From: Karalla daura
Lineage: Eukaryota > Chordata > Actinopteri > Chaetodontiformes > Leiognathidae
Length of the DNA: 64,000 bases
Direction: 5' to 3'
NCBI GenBank assembly: GCA_029224185.1
Contig: CM055206.1
Location: 11,574,683 to 11,638,682, forward strand
Both the position numbers and the translations under genes were made by a program. Shown in pieces: positions 1 to 12,900 of this stretch. Position 1 is the first letter of the stretch. Each line of letters starts with the position of its first letter. The notes below the pieces were generated by a model, which saw only the letters and a list, made by a program, of their open reading frames with translations, made no database searches and was not told where the DNA came from.

Positions 1-3000
1 TACACAGTGAGAAGAAATATGGGAATCAGGTGGGAGCGGCTGTCACATTCTGCAAAGCTATGGTGCTAAAAGTATAAACAACATACTGGTAGACTGTCAC
101 CAAACTGCAGTCTTGATTCACGTTTTAGATGCACTTAAACTTTAATTTTACTGCTCAAATAAAAAAAAAAAAGATGGAGGCAGGTTATAATTTCACTGTC
201 AGCTGAAGGAAACACTTTGGGGCTTTGCAGGGGGAGCACCAGCTGTGTCTCCCCATCCAAGCCGAAGTCCCAGCTGGGATTTTTCTTTTCTCTTTTACAA
301 AGCTGACAGGAAAACATAAGAGTCACCGTAACCTGAGATCAGAGACGGAGGGAGCGAGATGGAGGGAACGTAGCAAAACAAATCCTTTCAATACCGCCAG
401 TGTGTGTTAAAGAGAGGGATGGATTAGTGCGGGGTGGGGTAGCTGAGCATCCCTTGGCTTACTTGACAGATAACTCTATGCTCGCACAGAGAGGGAGTGG
501 GTTGGATGGGGGGAGGAGGGGGTGGAGGTGCAAAAGCACACATTACATTAATGAAACCTCAAACTGAGCTGAAATGTAATAACAGATGTGATTTTTTATA
601 TAAAAAAACAACTTTAAAATGCTAGAACTGAACTCGTTTAGCTGTTTATCTTGACACATTTCTTCAGAGGTGTTTATGTGTAGGTAACGATAATTAGCGC
701 CTCAACATGAGACAACTGACAAAGGCGCAGCGAGCAGTTGGAAAGCATTGATGCAATGTTTGCTGATAATAATGCAATTTACTGCAGTAAATGAGCCCTC
801 ATTCTCACACTCGCACTTAACTGTGGCATATTGAAAATGCGACTAAAATATAAGTGGCAAATGATATGAATTTAAAGTAGATTAGTGGTACAATTGTAAA
901 AAATCGCTCCTTTCTAGCTCGTATGCATTCTGCGAAAGCACAGTCCACCACATGATACTTTGTATGTAAACATCTACTACTTTTCTTTTTCAAGAATGTG
1001 GTTTCAACATTATTAGAGACTCAGATGGCAGAGGAGTTGTTTTGTTTGGACACCGAGAGCACCAGCTGTGACCCTGTGCTCGACCCCTCTGACCTCTTGA
1101 CCCACATCCCAATATGCAGCCAAGACAGGGCAAAGAAAAAAATGTGGTAAAAAAAAAATATGAGTGTGTGACACGTCCCATCACCGAGGAAGCTACTACA
1201 AGAGAGAAATGAAAACACTGTTGGTGAAACAGAGGAAAACGATTAAAAATGTGGTCCTGTGAATGGAAAACAACTAACAGAAAACCAAAACAAAGGGGGA
1301 TATCCTGTTTTTCCAGAGCCCACTCCTCCCAGAATAGCACAGCATGGCAGGGAGGCTGTTATCGCTCTTATCACAGCCTGCGTTATAATGGCCTGTGTGG
1401 CAAGGAAACATCCCTTATTGTTTTCTCGCAGGCTTCCTTTCAGACGAGGGGTTGAAGTGGCCTGAGAGGGCCCTGTGCTAATGACATTGGTGCTCCTGCA
1501 CCAACCACCTCTCTGAGAGATCGCATCTATTTGCATTTTCAACACATAAATAGATAGATAATAGACAGACAGGCACACAGAGAGAGAGCAGTTCAACAGC
1601 AGAGAGGGAAAAATAATCGAAAGCACATTTCATTTAACAACCACAGCTTTAGCAGCTAGCAAAGTAGAACTGACATTATCACGTTTAGTCAGCCTGTTCA
1701 GCTTACCTTAGCCAGCCTGTTAGCATAGCAGATGGAGCTTACTTTAACGATTACATCTATATTTCCACAGATGTCCTTCTTATAAATATATTTAGTAGTC
1801 TCACTAAATGCATAGTATTTGTGAGTACACTCTCAACATTTCATTATATCTTTTAATGGTACAACACTACCGACTACATACTTAAAATAGTCAGTGCACA
1901 GCTTGCATTGCAACAGAGATTTACTGCCCTCTCAAAATAACTCATCACACCTTTAAAAGGATACAATTAGATATTTGCAAAAATCTGTGGGGTGTGCACG
2001 ATTTTGTGACCTACAGTACTGTTCATCTAATGATTCCCATACATCATTTTCAAAACAAGTTTGAGTGAAAGAAACATTTTGCTTTCCCTTGTTTTCTCGT
2101 CATGGACAGCTGGATGAAGTGCTGCTGATTAGTCACAAGGTTATTTGTTAAAATCAGGTTTCGCCCCTTGACCCCATATTAAGTTGCTGAACCGTGGAAG
2201 TGTGTTGCAGAAATATGAACAGAGGCACACTCATAACACAAACCTGAGAAGTGCAGCTGCACGTATGCAGCAATATTTGCTATGGTTACACAACGTGCAA
2301 ACTCTCGACATGTCAGTATTTTGGAGTTGTGTCAGCAGAGCATCAGGAGCTCTAAAGTAAGTAGCATACCGACGCACCGACTAACGTGCCCCCTGCACAC
2401 ATGCAGCGCATATCTCTGTAAGAATCCCATGCATCTGTATGCACTGCAGATTGCTTACACTCTGCTACGGTTTTTGTATCGTAAACACGCGCACGCACGA
2501 GTCACATTCGCACATCAGCTACGCCCCTATCCGTGTCGCTCCCCCGAGCGTGCCACTTCTCATGCCCACGCTCGCTGATGGTCTGGAATGTGAAAGTATC
2601 ACAGGCTCATAACGAGCAGCTTTACGCAGCAGCTGCTGCTCTGCCGGCGCACCTCAGTCCATAAGTAAACCCACGCTCCAGGTATTTGCGGCATGCGATC
2701 CGGCCCGAGCGAGGGGGCATTGTGCACTTGCGCAGGGGTCAAGGCAAACTCCAGAAGAGGTCAGAAAGTCAGCGATTTGAACACCGAGGTTAAAACTTTC
2801 AGTTGCAGGGCGCGTTGGGGATGGGATGGTGGTACGGCTATTGGACAGTGCCAACAACGCAGAATTTGTTGTTGTTGTTGTTGTGAAGTTTGTTTTGCTG
2901 GGACAATTGATCGAGGCCCTGTTTTTTTCTCCATTTGTTTTTCGTTTGCAGTGTTAAAAATCCTCCTCTCTGGTACAGTAGACCTGCTCGCATAAAATTC

Positions 3001-5511
3001 TTCTACCGTGTGTGAAGACCCTATAAAATAGATGTCAGACTGTCTGGGTATCATATGATTCTCACACACATTTTCTTTTGCGTAATGTTGGGCCTTGTTC
3101 CAGACTACTTGCATCACTGCTACACAGCACATGAGAAAATAATATGATTAGTTTCTTTTTGTTTTTTTTTACCAGGTTTTTTACCGGTTAGACTGGTTGA
3201 TCTTTCCAAGGGGGCACTCACAAGTTGTACTTGTGGGTATTTCCACTGAAGAGAGTTTTGTGTATGAGCATTAATTCTTGTAAAGTCAATTCTTGCGACA
3301 TTGCATAATTTTTGTAAAATCTCATCCTGAAAGATTCCACTTAGAGAAAGATGGACGTCCAAAACATTTTGGTATTTTATTGGTATTTTAATTCGATTTT
3401 TGAAAGATTTTAAGCTGCTTTAAAATGAATAGTTTACTTGACCCCTTATGTCATGGTTGACGACGGTGAAGTAGTACCATTACACTTTTACAACAAACGT
3501 TTTCATCCGTTCATCTGAGAAAACCAGTTTTTGCAGTGTAAAACTGTTTTCGTGACATTTGAGAATCGCAGCACACATAGAGCAAAAGCAGGGAATACGC
3601 CACGGCCAGATCACCAGTCAATCGCTGTACACCACTCAGTCTAACACTGGAACATAAGGATAGTTTAGAGTGTCTAGCTGGCTTAAGCATGAATGTTTTC
3701 ATGAGGACATGCAAACTCTGCACAGATTGGCCTTCAGTCTGGGAGTTGAAACGTTGAGCCCACAGTGCTCACCACCCACTCGACATTACGCCCTTCAGAA
3801 ACATGTATTTTGAGTTTAATTTGTTTTATTTCAAATAACTGAAAGTGGTGGTTGTTCATTAGGTTTTCAATCTGCCCTGACCTTATTAATAAATCCAGGC
3901 AGAACCGCACACACAGTGACAGTGAGCGAACGCCTCCCTGCGTGGACCGAACAGATGACTTGGGCTCGCACTGACTCCTGTACATTTTTTCCCATGTAAA
4001 CAATTTGTCAAATTCAACGTGTAAGCCGCTGCTGAATGCAAGCTGAGCGCTCATGAGTCAAGGTCATTATGGCGGAGCGGCGCTGACACTGAATGCACAG
4101 CATAGTGAAAGATGTGCACCTGTCTCTGTAACTGTCGGGGCCAACTGTCGAGGACAGACGGTCGTGGGAAAACAGAAAGCCCGCTGCGCTGTGATGTTTT
4201 GTTAGGCTGTCTCAGCTGAGTGAAAAGATGATTTGCCAGCTTAGGGACACGAGCTAAATTTACAGCCCAGCGGAGCACTTCACTGGCCAAATGCGCCATA
4301 GCAAGAATTATATTCTAATCTGCGGAGAGTATATATATAGAGGAACTAATTTAATCAGACGAAAATCAATTTAGACTCACTGATAAGAACAAAGTGTTTC
4401 GGCACCTCCAAGCTGTCATGATATCTTTAATGGGAAAATATCTGCGTGATATTTGATACTGATTTCTGTTTTGATGTCGGTCAGCTGCACTTCTTTCTTT
4501 TCAAAATAATCTCTTAAAGCAGATCTTTTCATCTCTGTTTGATTTAGCTGAGGTTATTCACGCGTTTATCATTTCTCATCAAGACTCCCGCATCTAGTGC
4601 ATCGTGCTGCAATGTGGCTTAGCTTCCTCCACCAAGTGATGCAGAGTGACCAGAGTGAGTTTTAACAGACGAGGCATAGGCATGTCTCCCCCATTAACTG
4701 ACATACACTGGCTGCTCATTTTAATGATTTTATAAAACATTATTAATCTACACAGTGACCCTAATGAACTCATTCAGAATCCATACTTAATTTCTTTATC
4801 TCTTCTCAAAGTTTTCTCTGTTATCTCCAGTCCTTTCTTCTTTAAAGCATCTTGTGCTGCATAAATTACACGTATTCTGTCTATCTATTATTACGTATGT
4901 AAGCCCAGTGATGAGACCGTAAGACTGCGACAGTTGAATGTCAGAGGATCACTGTGTAGTTTTTACAAGGTCTTTAAAGTGCACAGAGAGGGCTGTATTT
5001 AGAGAGTGACAGCTGGAGGGAGACAGGAAAGACAGGTGACTGCAAAGGGTTGAAATCGACAGGACCTGCTGCAGCACAGACTCTGAGGTGAGCTGAACTG
5101 TGCCTTTTCAGGTTGTTAGTCAGCATTGTCTTCTCTGTGGTTCAGATGAGAGCAGCTGACTTGCTTTGACACACCGTGTCTCACAAATCGCCCATGCTGT
5201 CTGAATGTGGCCTGTGCAGGAAAAGAGTCTAAGTGTTTGTGGTCCTCCTGACTCATCTGAGTGATTGTTTACATCTAAGCAGTGACGTGGTTTTGAGGAA
5301 CTTAAGAGAATTTTTGAGGCTTTAAATGTGGAGCAACACTTGTGTACACATGATGGTGTGCAATATTTTGTGCTTTTAAAGGGAAGTACCCTTTTTGTTT
5401 TGGGCATCTTTGTGTGGTTCTGCACATTTCGCATACACATTCACAATTCACATTGATGCATGGGAAAACTTATTGTGATCTGACGGTCTCCAAAAACGCT
5501 TCACATCAAGC
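1..5511. other. Intergenic, no gene supported
   Basis: No open frame here has recognisable protein similarity or paired splice sites. The stretch holds a short (TTG)n run at about 2867-2884, a GA/CA-rich patch at about 1540-1600, a CpG-richer patch at about 2465-2720, and a reversed SINE-like repeat listed separately. I see no RNA gene. Confidence 0.6.
3590..3785 (-). repeat. SINE-like dispersed repeat, copy 1 (reversed)
   Basis: Read on the minus strand, it begins with the head seen in other copies (a 'gtggtgagcactgtgg'-type sequence), followed by a 'cagagtttgcatgtcctcatg' type segment. It is a member of a repeat family also at about 8525, 14600, 22195, 28385, 47885 and 51935. The family is common in teleost genomes. 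Its class is not certain from sequence alone, and the ends are approximate. Confidence 0.5.
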
Positions 5512-6250
5512 TTTTAAAGGGCCTAGAATGATAAAACACTCAACTCTGTTGTATAATAAAGACTGTTTATTCTTGGCCAAAGATGTAGAGCAGGTCCACA
5601 AACAGCCTTAAACGCATTCATTTATAGATTCAGATATTGATGTGAAATGAAAATGGCAAAATCTCCAAAAATATGAATGTGACATAAACCAGACCGCTCC
5701 CACCGGGGCAGTACTGGTACTGTATGGTAAGTACTGCATGGTGCAGTTTCCGGCAAATGGCAGTATACACATTCCTGCTTCTTCCTCAGTTTCTGATTTT
5801 CTCCTCCAATTCTGACTCAAACACATAAAACTGAATGTCATAGCTGTATCACTCCAGTTACCACTTTGTCTGGGCAATAGTTGCCAAGAGATGTGATGTC
5901 ACGTCAGTTCATGTGAGTAACAATCAAAACAGCTTGTCAGTGCAAAGCCAACATGCAATTGCCAGTAAAACATGATCTGCACAAAAACGTCTCACACCTG
6001 TACTTGTAAAAGAGCATGTGAGATAGCATCTGAGGTTTGCCTGATTGAACTAGTGTTTCATATCTTCAGATATGTTAGGATCAGTTAGCAAAGATAAATA
6101 CTCCATTCAAGCTCTCGAGGTCCCCTGTAAATGTTCACATATTTAACGGAGGCAAATCTACTCATGCTTCAAAGCACTGGTCCTTCATTTCAGACAGAAA
6201 AGCAGCTTCTCATATTTAACCACAAAGTTTAATCGTTGCAATGACAACTG
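5512..6250 (+). repeat. MITE-like element, copy A
   Basis: It starts with a TTTTAAAGGG-type terminus. It shares with copies B, C and D an internal 'cttcttcctcag..ctgattttctcctcc' segment, a 'ctccagttaccactt' segment, and a block resembling 'gtgatcattcatgtgag..ggcaatcag'. Further on it has the 'atttaacggaggcaaa' segment that I recall from longer members of this teleost family. No coding capacity is visible, so it looks like a non-autonomous transposon. The 3' end is approximate. Confidence 0.55.
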
Positions 6251-7959
6251 CAAAGTACGCAGCTGTCAGCAAACATACGCTGAAAATACATTCAAGAGCG
6301 CGCTGTCAGTCTCTCTACAGTCCTATGCAAATGACCACGACATGAGGAGTGATGCAAAGCATTACAGAGCCGTTATTGCTAGACTGTGATTGAAAGGTTC
6401 CTGTTGACGGGAGGAGGTCCATTGAACAAACTGCACACAATTTCATTGTAGCAGTCCATGCTGTCAATCAATCAATCTGTTTTCTTTTTGCAGCATCGAA
6501 GTGTATTTCTCTCACTGTCGTGCTGTGTAAGCTCAATTCACAAATAAGTCAATGAGTCAGATCTGGCAAGAAAGAGGTGACAATCTGAGTAAGTATTTTA
6601 GCAGCTCCTTCAACCAGCTCTCTCCATGGAAAAGTTGAATCATCTGAACCAAAGGGTATCGCTCTGATGTAGCCTCTGATTCTTTTTTTCTGACAGCGCC
6701 TCTTAATTGGTCGGGGTGCCGTGCCAAGTCTGTGCGAGAGTGAAGATGTGAAGGGATGCCAGCAGAATAGCCAGGCCACAGGAGGAAGGACTATTGTTCT
6801 TGGCATGGATCGAAGCGACCAAATCCAAGCACCCAGATGGACTCCGACAGGCTCCAGCAATAATACACACACCGAGAGAGAATAGAGGTCACCTCAGGAT
6901 ACACACACAATAAATCCATTGTGACTGGCTGTCTCTTTTCAAAGATATTTCATTGCTTGCAGACCTCATCCACCTCAGCATACAGAGGAGAGCTACTTAG
7001 TAAACAATCACTTTAAAATCCATGCAAGAACAACACAAGTGCAGGTTTTAAAGGGTTCGGTGAGCAGATTGCATCGACACACAGAGCTTTGCTCTGGGTG
7101 CTTTTAAATGTGAGACACAGACAATAACCTTGTCATTGAGTAAATATTCCTCTTTCTTTTACCATGTGCAAGCCTTACAGAGCGCTGTCATTCTTGGGCT
7201 CCCGTCCAAGTTCAGCTACAGTGCATCTTTCTACAAGTCTACCAGCACCGCTGTCTCTCTGCAGTATTAAAATAACAGATGCATTTAAGAGCCAGCAAGT
7301 ATAGCTAAAGGCATGTACAGTAGCATGCGTTTGTTTGAGTGTGTAAGTACATGATGTGCAGCAGTTGTACATGCAGATATTACTCTTCACTTCAAGCAGT
7401 AAGATTAATTACTGTCACTGCGGGTAAAAAATATAACAACTGTGAGCTTAATTACCTTTAATGACAACAGTGTGCAAACTCCTAACAGGTTGCTGTTTGC
7501 ATAGATGATACATGTATGTCAACAGATTAGCTGAATGATAAGATGTCACAGAACTCATGATCACATCCCCCACTATCAGCTTGTGGTTCTGCTGTCTAGA
7601 CACATGCAGACAGACAGACACGTACAAATGTGTAAAAAAAAAAAAGTATGTGTAAACCACAAAATAAGAGAGATGCAAAATGCACACACAGGAAAATCAC
7701 ACATCTATCCACACGCATCCACTTTCACATTCATGCTTGTGTGTTATCATCTCATAGTGAGCATGCAGCCGAGCCTACGCAGTCTTTGCTGGACTTCTCT
7801 GAATGACAGAGAGCCTTTCTCTCTCCTTCTCTCTCTCCTTCTCTCTCTCTGTCTCTCTCTCTCCATCTCTATTTCAGTCTCGGCCTCCCTCTACCTCCAG
7901 GATTTTTTCTCTCAGGAAAACAAAAAAAAAATGCAGCAGCCATAGCGACAGAGAGCAAA
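6251..7959. other. Intergenic, no gene supported; CT-rich tract
   Basis: No supported exon. A CT-rich tract at about 7818-7866 creates the only notable open frames, which encode low-complexity Ser/Leu strings and are not genes. Confidence 0.55.
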
Positions 7960-8185
7960 GGAAGACCTGGCCCGGGCCTGTCACCTTTGGAGCGTCCTGA
8001 TTGGTGGAGGCCTGCTGTGTGTGAGCTTTGTTGCCGTGTGGACGGCGAGGCAGGCAGTTCTGCGAGCGTTGCCGTGGACGCAGAGCTATCTCAGCAGTCC
8101 TGTCAGGGCGGATTTACGCCGCGGGCTCGAGGCTGATATTTTCGCTCCTGTGACACATTTTGCGGCTGCTTGAAAGGAGGCATCG
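7960..8185. promoter_or_regulatory. CpG-rich block in AT-rich surroundings
   Basis: This stretch has many CpG dinucleotides (for example around gacggcgagg, gccgtggacgc, acgccgcgggctcgagg) and an inverted CCAAT box (gattgg at about 8000). The flanks are AT-rich and CpG-poor. It could be an unannotated promoter or enhancer, or a 5' exon of a long non-coding RNA. No coding exon is recognisable next to it. Confidence 0.3.
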
Positions 8186-8524
8186 GTACAACCGCTCGTT
8201 TTCATTTCACTGACAAAAGATCCTCTGACTTATTGGCTGTTTATTGACACAGGGAGGAAGGACAGGCAGCCTTTGTCCCCGCATACAAAAAGAAAGGTGT
8301 GAGTAGTCATTGAGCACCTCTCATGCATCTTAATGAACATAGTAAAATATGATATGTGGACTTGTTTCCTTACATGGAATGTCCTTTTTGAGAGATCACA
8401 TTGCATGAGGGTCACACCTCACTTATTATGAATGCTGCTCAATGACAACATGTGTACATAACATATAGTTATTTTTGTAATCATTTCATTTCTAATTTTA
8501 CTTTTAACTTTTTCTTGTTTGGGC

Positions 8525-8770
8525 TGTACAGTGGTGCAGTGGTTAGCACTGTCATCTCACAATATGAATGGTCTGAATGAAAACTCCCAGTTGTGTGGAG
8601 TTTGTCTTCTCTAGGTCCTTCAGTGTCCTTCCACAGTCCAGAAACACACATTAAGGACAAAAGGAGGCTCTTCTTGTGCCTAGGTGTGAATGGTGTGTTC
8701 AGGGTGTATTCCCTGTCTTCGCCCTATGTGACACCGGTACATATAAAGCAGGTACTTGGGCTGTACCACA
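8525..8770 (+). repeat. SINE-like dispersed repeat, copy 2
   Basis: Contains 'gtggtgcagtggttagcact', a 'tgtgtggagtttgtcttctc' segment, 'ccacagtccagaaacacaca' and a 'tgtattccctgtcttcgccc' segment. These occur in the same order as in the other copies in this window. The pattern is a widespread teleost retroposon consensus, here diverged. Confidence 0.65.
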
Positions 8771-9454
8771 TTTCCCACACTCACCAATATGTTTGTCTGA
8801 TTTTGCTTCTAGTTAAGGCTGGAAATCCCTGTCAGGAATGAATCTCCTAGCTGCACTGGCCAAGAACCCTATTAGAAGACCCCCAGAGCTGCTGCATATC
8901 TCAGATGTTTATAGTATTTCAAATAAATATGGCTGCACTCCCTAATGGCGGTTTCCTGATTTGGAAGAAAAACAACTGAAGCCATCTGAGGTTTTCAGAC
9001 GGGATTAAAAACGGGGACAGACACAATAAAGTAGGTTCATAAATCTCAGTGGTTTTGTCAGGACAGAATGTACAATTTGACACATTTGGAAAAGAAAGAT
9101 ATTAATGAGTGCTTCTACATAGGAGCCACTCATCAACCTGATGATTCATCACTGTCTACTGATGACTGACAATAAAATATAACAAAATAACCTCCTGGAA
9201 AACAGCCAACGTGAGCACACTGCCAGACCGAGGGAATACAACGCCATCAGGCTGATTATCAGCAGTAAATCTGTCTTCCCTCATTTGCTGCTGGGGTGGA
9301 GACAAGACAAGACAACGAGACCTTATCAATAAAGACACAGGTACGCCTGTCGCTTCTAGACGTCAGTGCTGGTGACCATCTGACCTTTTCATATAACTCC
9401 CAGTGGTGAGCTGTCTTGAATAATTTATCACTCCAGTAAATGGCATCCAATGCT
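8771..9454. other. Intergenic, no gene supported
   Basis: No exon, RNA gene or repeat that I can recognise. Confidence 0.5.
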
Positions 9455-9910
9455 TTAAAGGGGACATAAAATTTAAAAAAATAAAAAATAAAAAAACACA
9501 TTTAACTTGACTTTGTTGAATAACAACAGGCTAACGATGCACAGCAGGTCCAGAAACATCACCATGTCTTTGTTTATGGGCAAATTTGAGTCGAGTCGGA
9601 CTGTAACGTAAAACGCAAATGTGATCTAAACACTACCGACCCCCAAGCTCCGAAATAAGTGCAAGGTTTCAGTTTTGTGACGTCTCCGGTGAATTTTCAG
9701 AGTGCGCGCTCCTAGTTCTTCCTCGGCGTCTGATTCCTCCTCTGATTCTCGTCTGAAGACTGGATGCTAAGCTCTGTTGTTTCGTAAGGAACGTAAAGTC
9801 ATGTGATCATTCACGTGAGTGGCAGGCAAGACAGTCAATCAGCATAAAGCCTATGTGTGGTTGCCAGATAAGTAATTAGAAATACACATATATGAGAAGC
9901 TTTCTATATA
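9455..9910 (+). repeat. MITE-like element, copy B
   Basis: Begins TTTAAAGGGGACATAAAA, a terminus of the type seen in copies A, C and D. It continues with 'ctaaacactaccgaccccc', 'gttcttcctcggcgtctgat' and 'aagtcatgtgatcattcacg', then 'gacagtcaatcagcataaag'. The same blocks recur near 5760-5950, 16060-16260 (reversed) and 54340-54580. It has no coding capacity. The 3' end is not clear. Confidence 0.6.
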
Positions 9911-12900
9911 AGAAAGAGAACACAGGAGGGATGAAACGTAACCAAAACAACAAAAGACAAAAAAGGGCGACATTTAGAGGATGAATCCAAAATGTTTGAA
10001 AAAAATAAAATAAGATGGTGATGGTGTTTGACCACTGTGTCACCAAATCAAAGACAATTTCTGGCCTCTTTCAGCACCCTCACTGGATAAAAAAACCTCA
10101 AAATATCTTAATTCATCTTAATTATCTTAGTCATTTCACGCGGGAATGGAATCCATTGAGGAAATAATTGGATTCCAGGTTTTATAAAATTTGTCAGGGC
10201 ACCCTTTGATACTGTACTTGACTAAAAAATGAGACTAGATGTTTAACCAAGAGTTAGGGAAGCTGGGGCATTTCAAACTAAGAAGCGACTATGTTAACAA
10301 CAAAGAACAAGGATAAATACTCCAATCAATCATTCAGTCACCCATAACCAAGCGGCTGTCTTTGCCAATCCCAGCATGCATCTTGTCATCAGTTCATCAG
10401 AGGGCTGTCTATTATTCTTCCTCTAAAGTTCAGGTAGGAAACAGGGCAGATGTAGATCCGCTCTCCTTGCCATTGTTAGTCATCCTACTCTCGTTTGTTA
10501 TCGCCCTGTGGTGTGTGGTGTTGATAGATGAGGTGAGACTACAGTGAATAACTCCTGACAGTTGTTTCCTCCATAGGAAGAAGACATACAATGAGTTCTC
10601 TGATTCTGTTGTTCCCAGACTGGGTCCAGATTGCGGTGATGACTTCCTATGACTCCTCTGACTCACGTTTGTCTGCATCGTGGATCCACAGAACATTGCT
10701 CCAGACCCCATGTTGTGTGTGTGTGTGTGCGCATGTGTGTGAGAAACTGCTGATTTTTATCATGTTTGTTGCATTTCTCAACCCTGCAGGTTTGAATGTC
10801 CTGCCCAAAAGGTGCAAAAGCCAACTGAACATGTATAGTCTGTTGACAAATTATTGTATGATACACATTTTTTTAGATAAATAAATAAATATAGCTCCAA
10901 GACAAAGACAAAGTAGACCGCACACAGACGATGGTCATATGGTAAAGTGAGTAATCCCATGCTGCCTTGGCAGACAAACCAGACATGACAAGAACTGAAC
11001 GCATAACGTGAAGGCAGTATCACACAACACTTCGTCTCACTCTTCTTACCTTGCTCATCAAAGACCACTAATTGTGCGAGGACCACTTTCTCTGCTCATG
11101 TTTCTGTGAAACCCAGGGTACTTGTTATTTGCTGATCAGAATGGACACAGTCAGTGAATGTGAACCTCTACAGTCTCACTATTCATGGCCAGTGCGATAA
11201 ACATACCCATTTTCTTCTGCGTGTGCAGGCAAGCTCCATACAGCCAGAGCCTACGTGCCCTGTAATTACCTGCTGATGTGTCAGAGTGTTAGACAGAGCC
11301 GCGACCCCTGATTGTTGTTCGATTCCCCAGAGACTAGCCCGAGGCGTTCCCACACTACACCAGGCCGAACTCTCAGCTCCCGCCAGCAAACACAAAGGAT
11401 AATGGCCACACACGTACAGCTACACACCGACATGCACAAACGCAGTGTCTGTTACAATGTGTGAATGTGCAACGGTACGAAATCCCACACAAAGATGCAG
11501 CCGCCAGTGTTTAGATGGAAAATTGCTACCTAGCAGTCTCCACACACATGATGGAACACACGATGGGCTGCATAGTGGGGAAAGATATAAGAAGTTAATT
11601 CTGAAGATCCATCCATCCATTATTTTACCCACTTTGAGGCCAGTGGTCTCACCAATTGCAGGCTGATGAAACACTGATGCTGCTTGTAACAGTTTTGAGT
11701 CTGCTAAATGTTAATGTGCACAATTTTGTGCACTATGAGAAAAAGAAAGGTAAATCTGCCTGTTTCCACAATCATCCACCCATTATCTTACCCACTGTGT
11801 ACTCGAGAGTGCAGTGCCTGTTTGTGTCTGCAGAACCCAGCACACGTAGGGTGAAAATAGACAATACAACATGCACACAGAAAATGCTGGCACAAACTTG
11901 CTGTGAGCTGACTGCACTGACCATTGGCCTTATTATGAAGACAAGAAGGTAATGCCAGCAGAACGTTATTGTACTTCACACCATGGTGCTATTATACATA
12001 TTTGATGTGGTTAGATGTCAATAAAAAATATACTTGAGAATGTTTTCTACTTTTTACCAGTCAAGCCACTCCTCTTTGTATCACAACTGAACCAAATGTT
12101 GATGATGTCCTTTGTTGCTGAGAAGACCTCATGCATTGCTTCATTATTGTGAATTGTAACGATGTGACCAAACATGCAGCTTCTCAAAATCTCACTTTGT
12201 GAGAATTGCTTGAATAAACCAAGCAGCAAGAGCTCTAATCTGACAAACTCATCTCATTGAATGTTTGTGTTTTTCTTTTACTTGAAAGATCACCTCTGGT
12301 GTAGGCGTACCTCTGCACCTTAGACTTCATATGTTGATGTGAGCAGTCAGCTCTGTGTCCCGCAGGTGCCCCTCCGACTCATCAAACACAAACCACATCA
12401 GCTCGGCCGACTGACTAACTCTGTCACGCAATGTTTGCTCTTACTTTCTTTGTCAACCTCTTCAAGCTGATACAGAATGCCCTGCCAGAATTTGACATCG
12501 ATAACCAGGTAATTTGATAAGCAAATATCGCAGACCTGTTGAGATGGGAGAAAATTAACCTTGTTGGGTTTGGAGTGAGTTTTCTGGAAACCGTTCTTTC
12601 CACGTTACAGTGTTGAAATTTCAGGCTTGCCATTTTGCCTTTTTTGCAAATTTGTAATCTGAAACCTGACAGATGTCTCTCATCATTTTGAAACCAGTGA
12701 AATGTGGCTTCACCTGCATTATCCTCGATAGCCCCAATTTTGTAGTCTTACAAAGTATGGTTTGTTTCTTGTCTCTACAGCTCTAAGAAATGCTCAGCCA
12801 GACCCATTCCTCTCATTACGTTTCTTGAGGCAATAGAAGAAAATAACTAAACAAAAAAACGTGGAACTGTTAACAAGGTTAAAAACTTGATTTTCACTGG

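Noticed and set aside
11317..11328. gttcgattcccc, like a tRNA T-loop
   Set aside because: No acceptor stem, D-arm or anticodon arm can be formed upstream.
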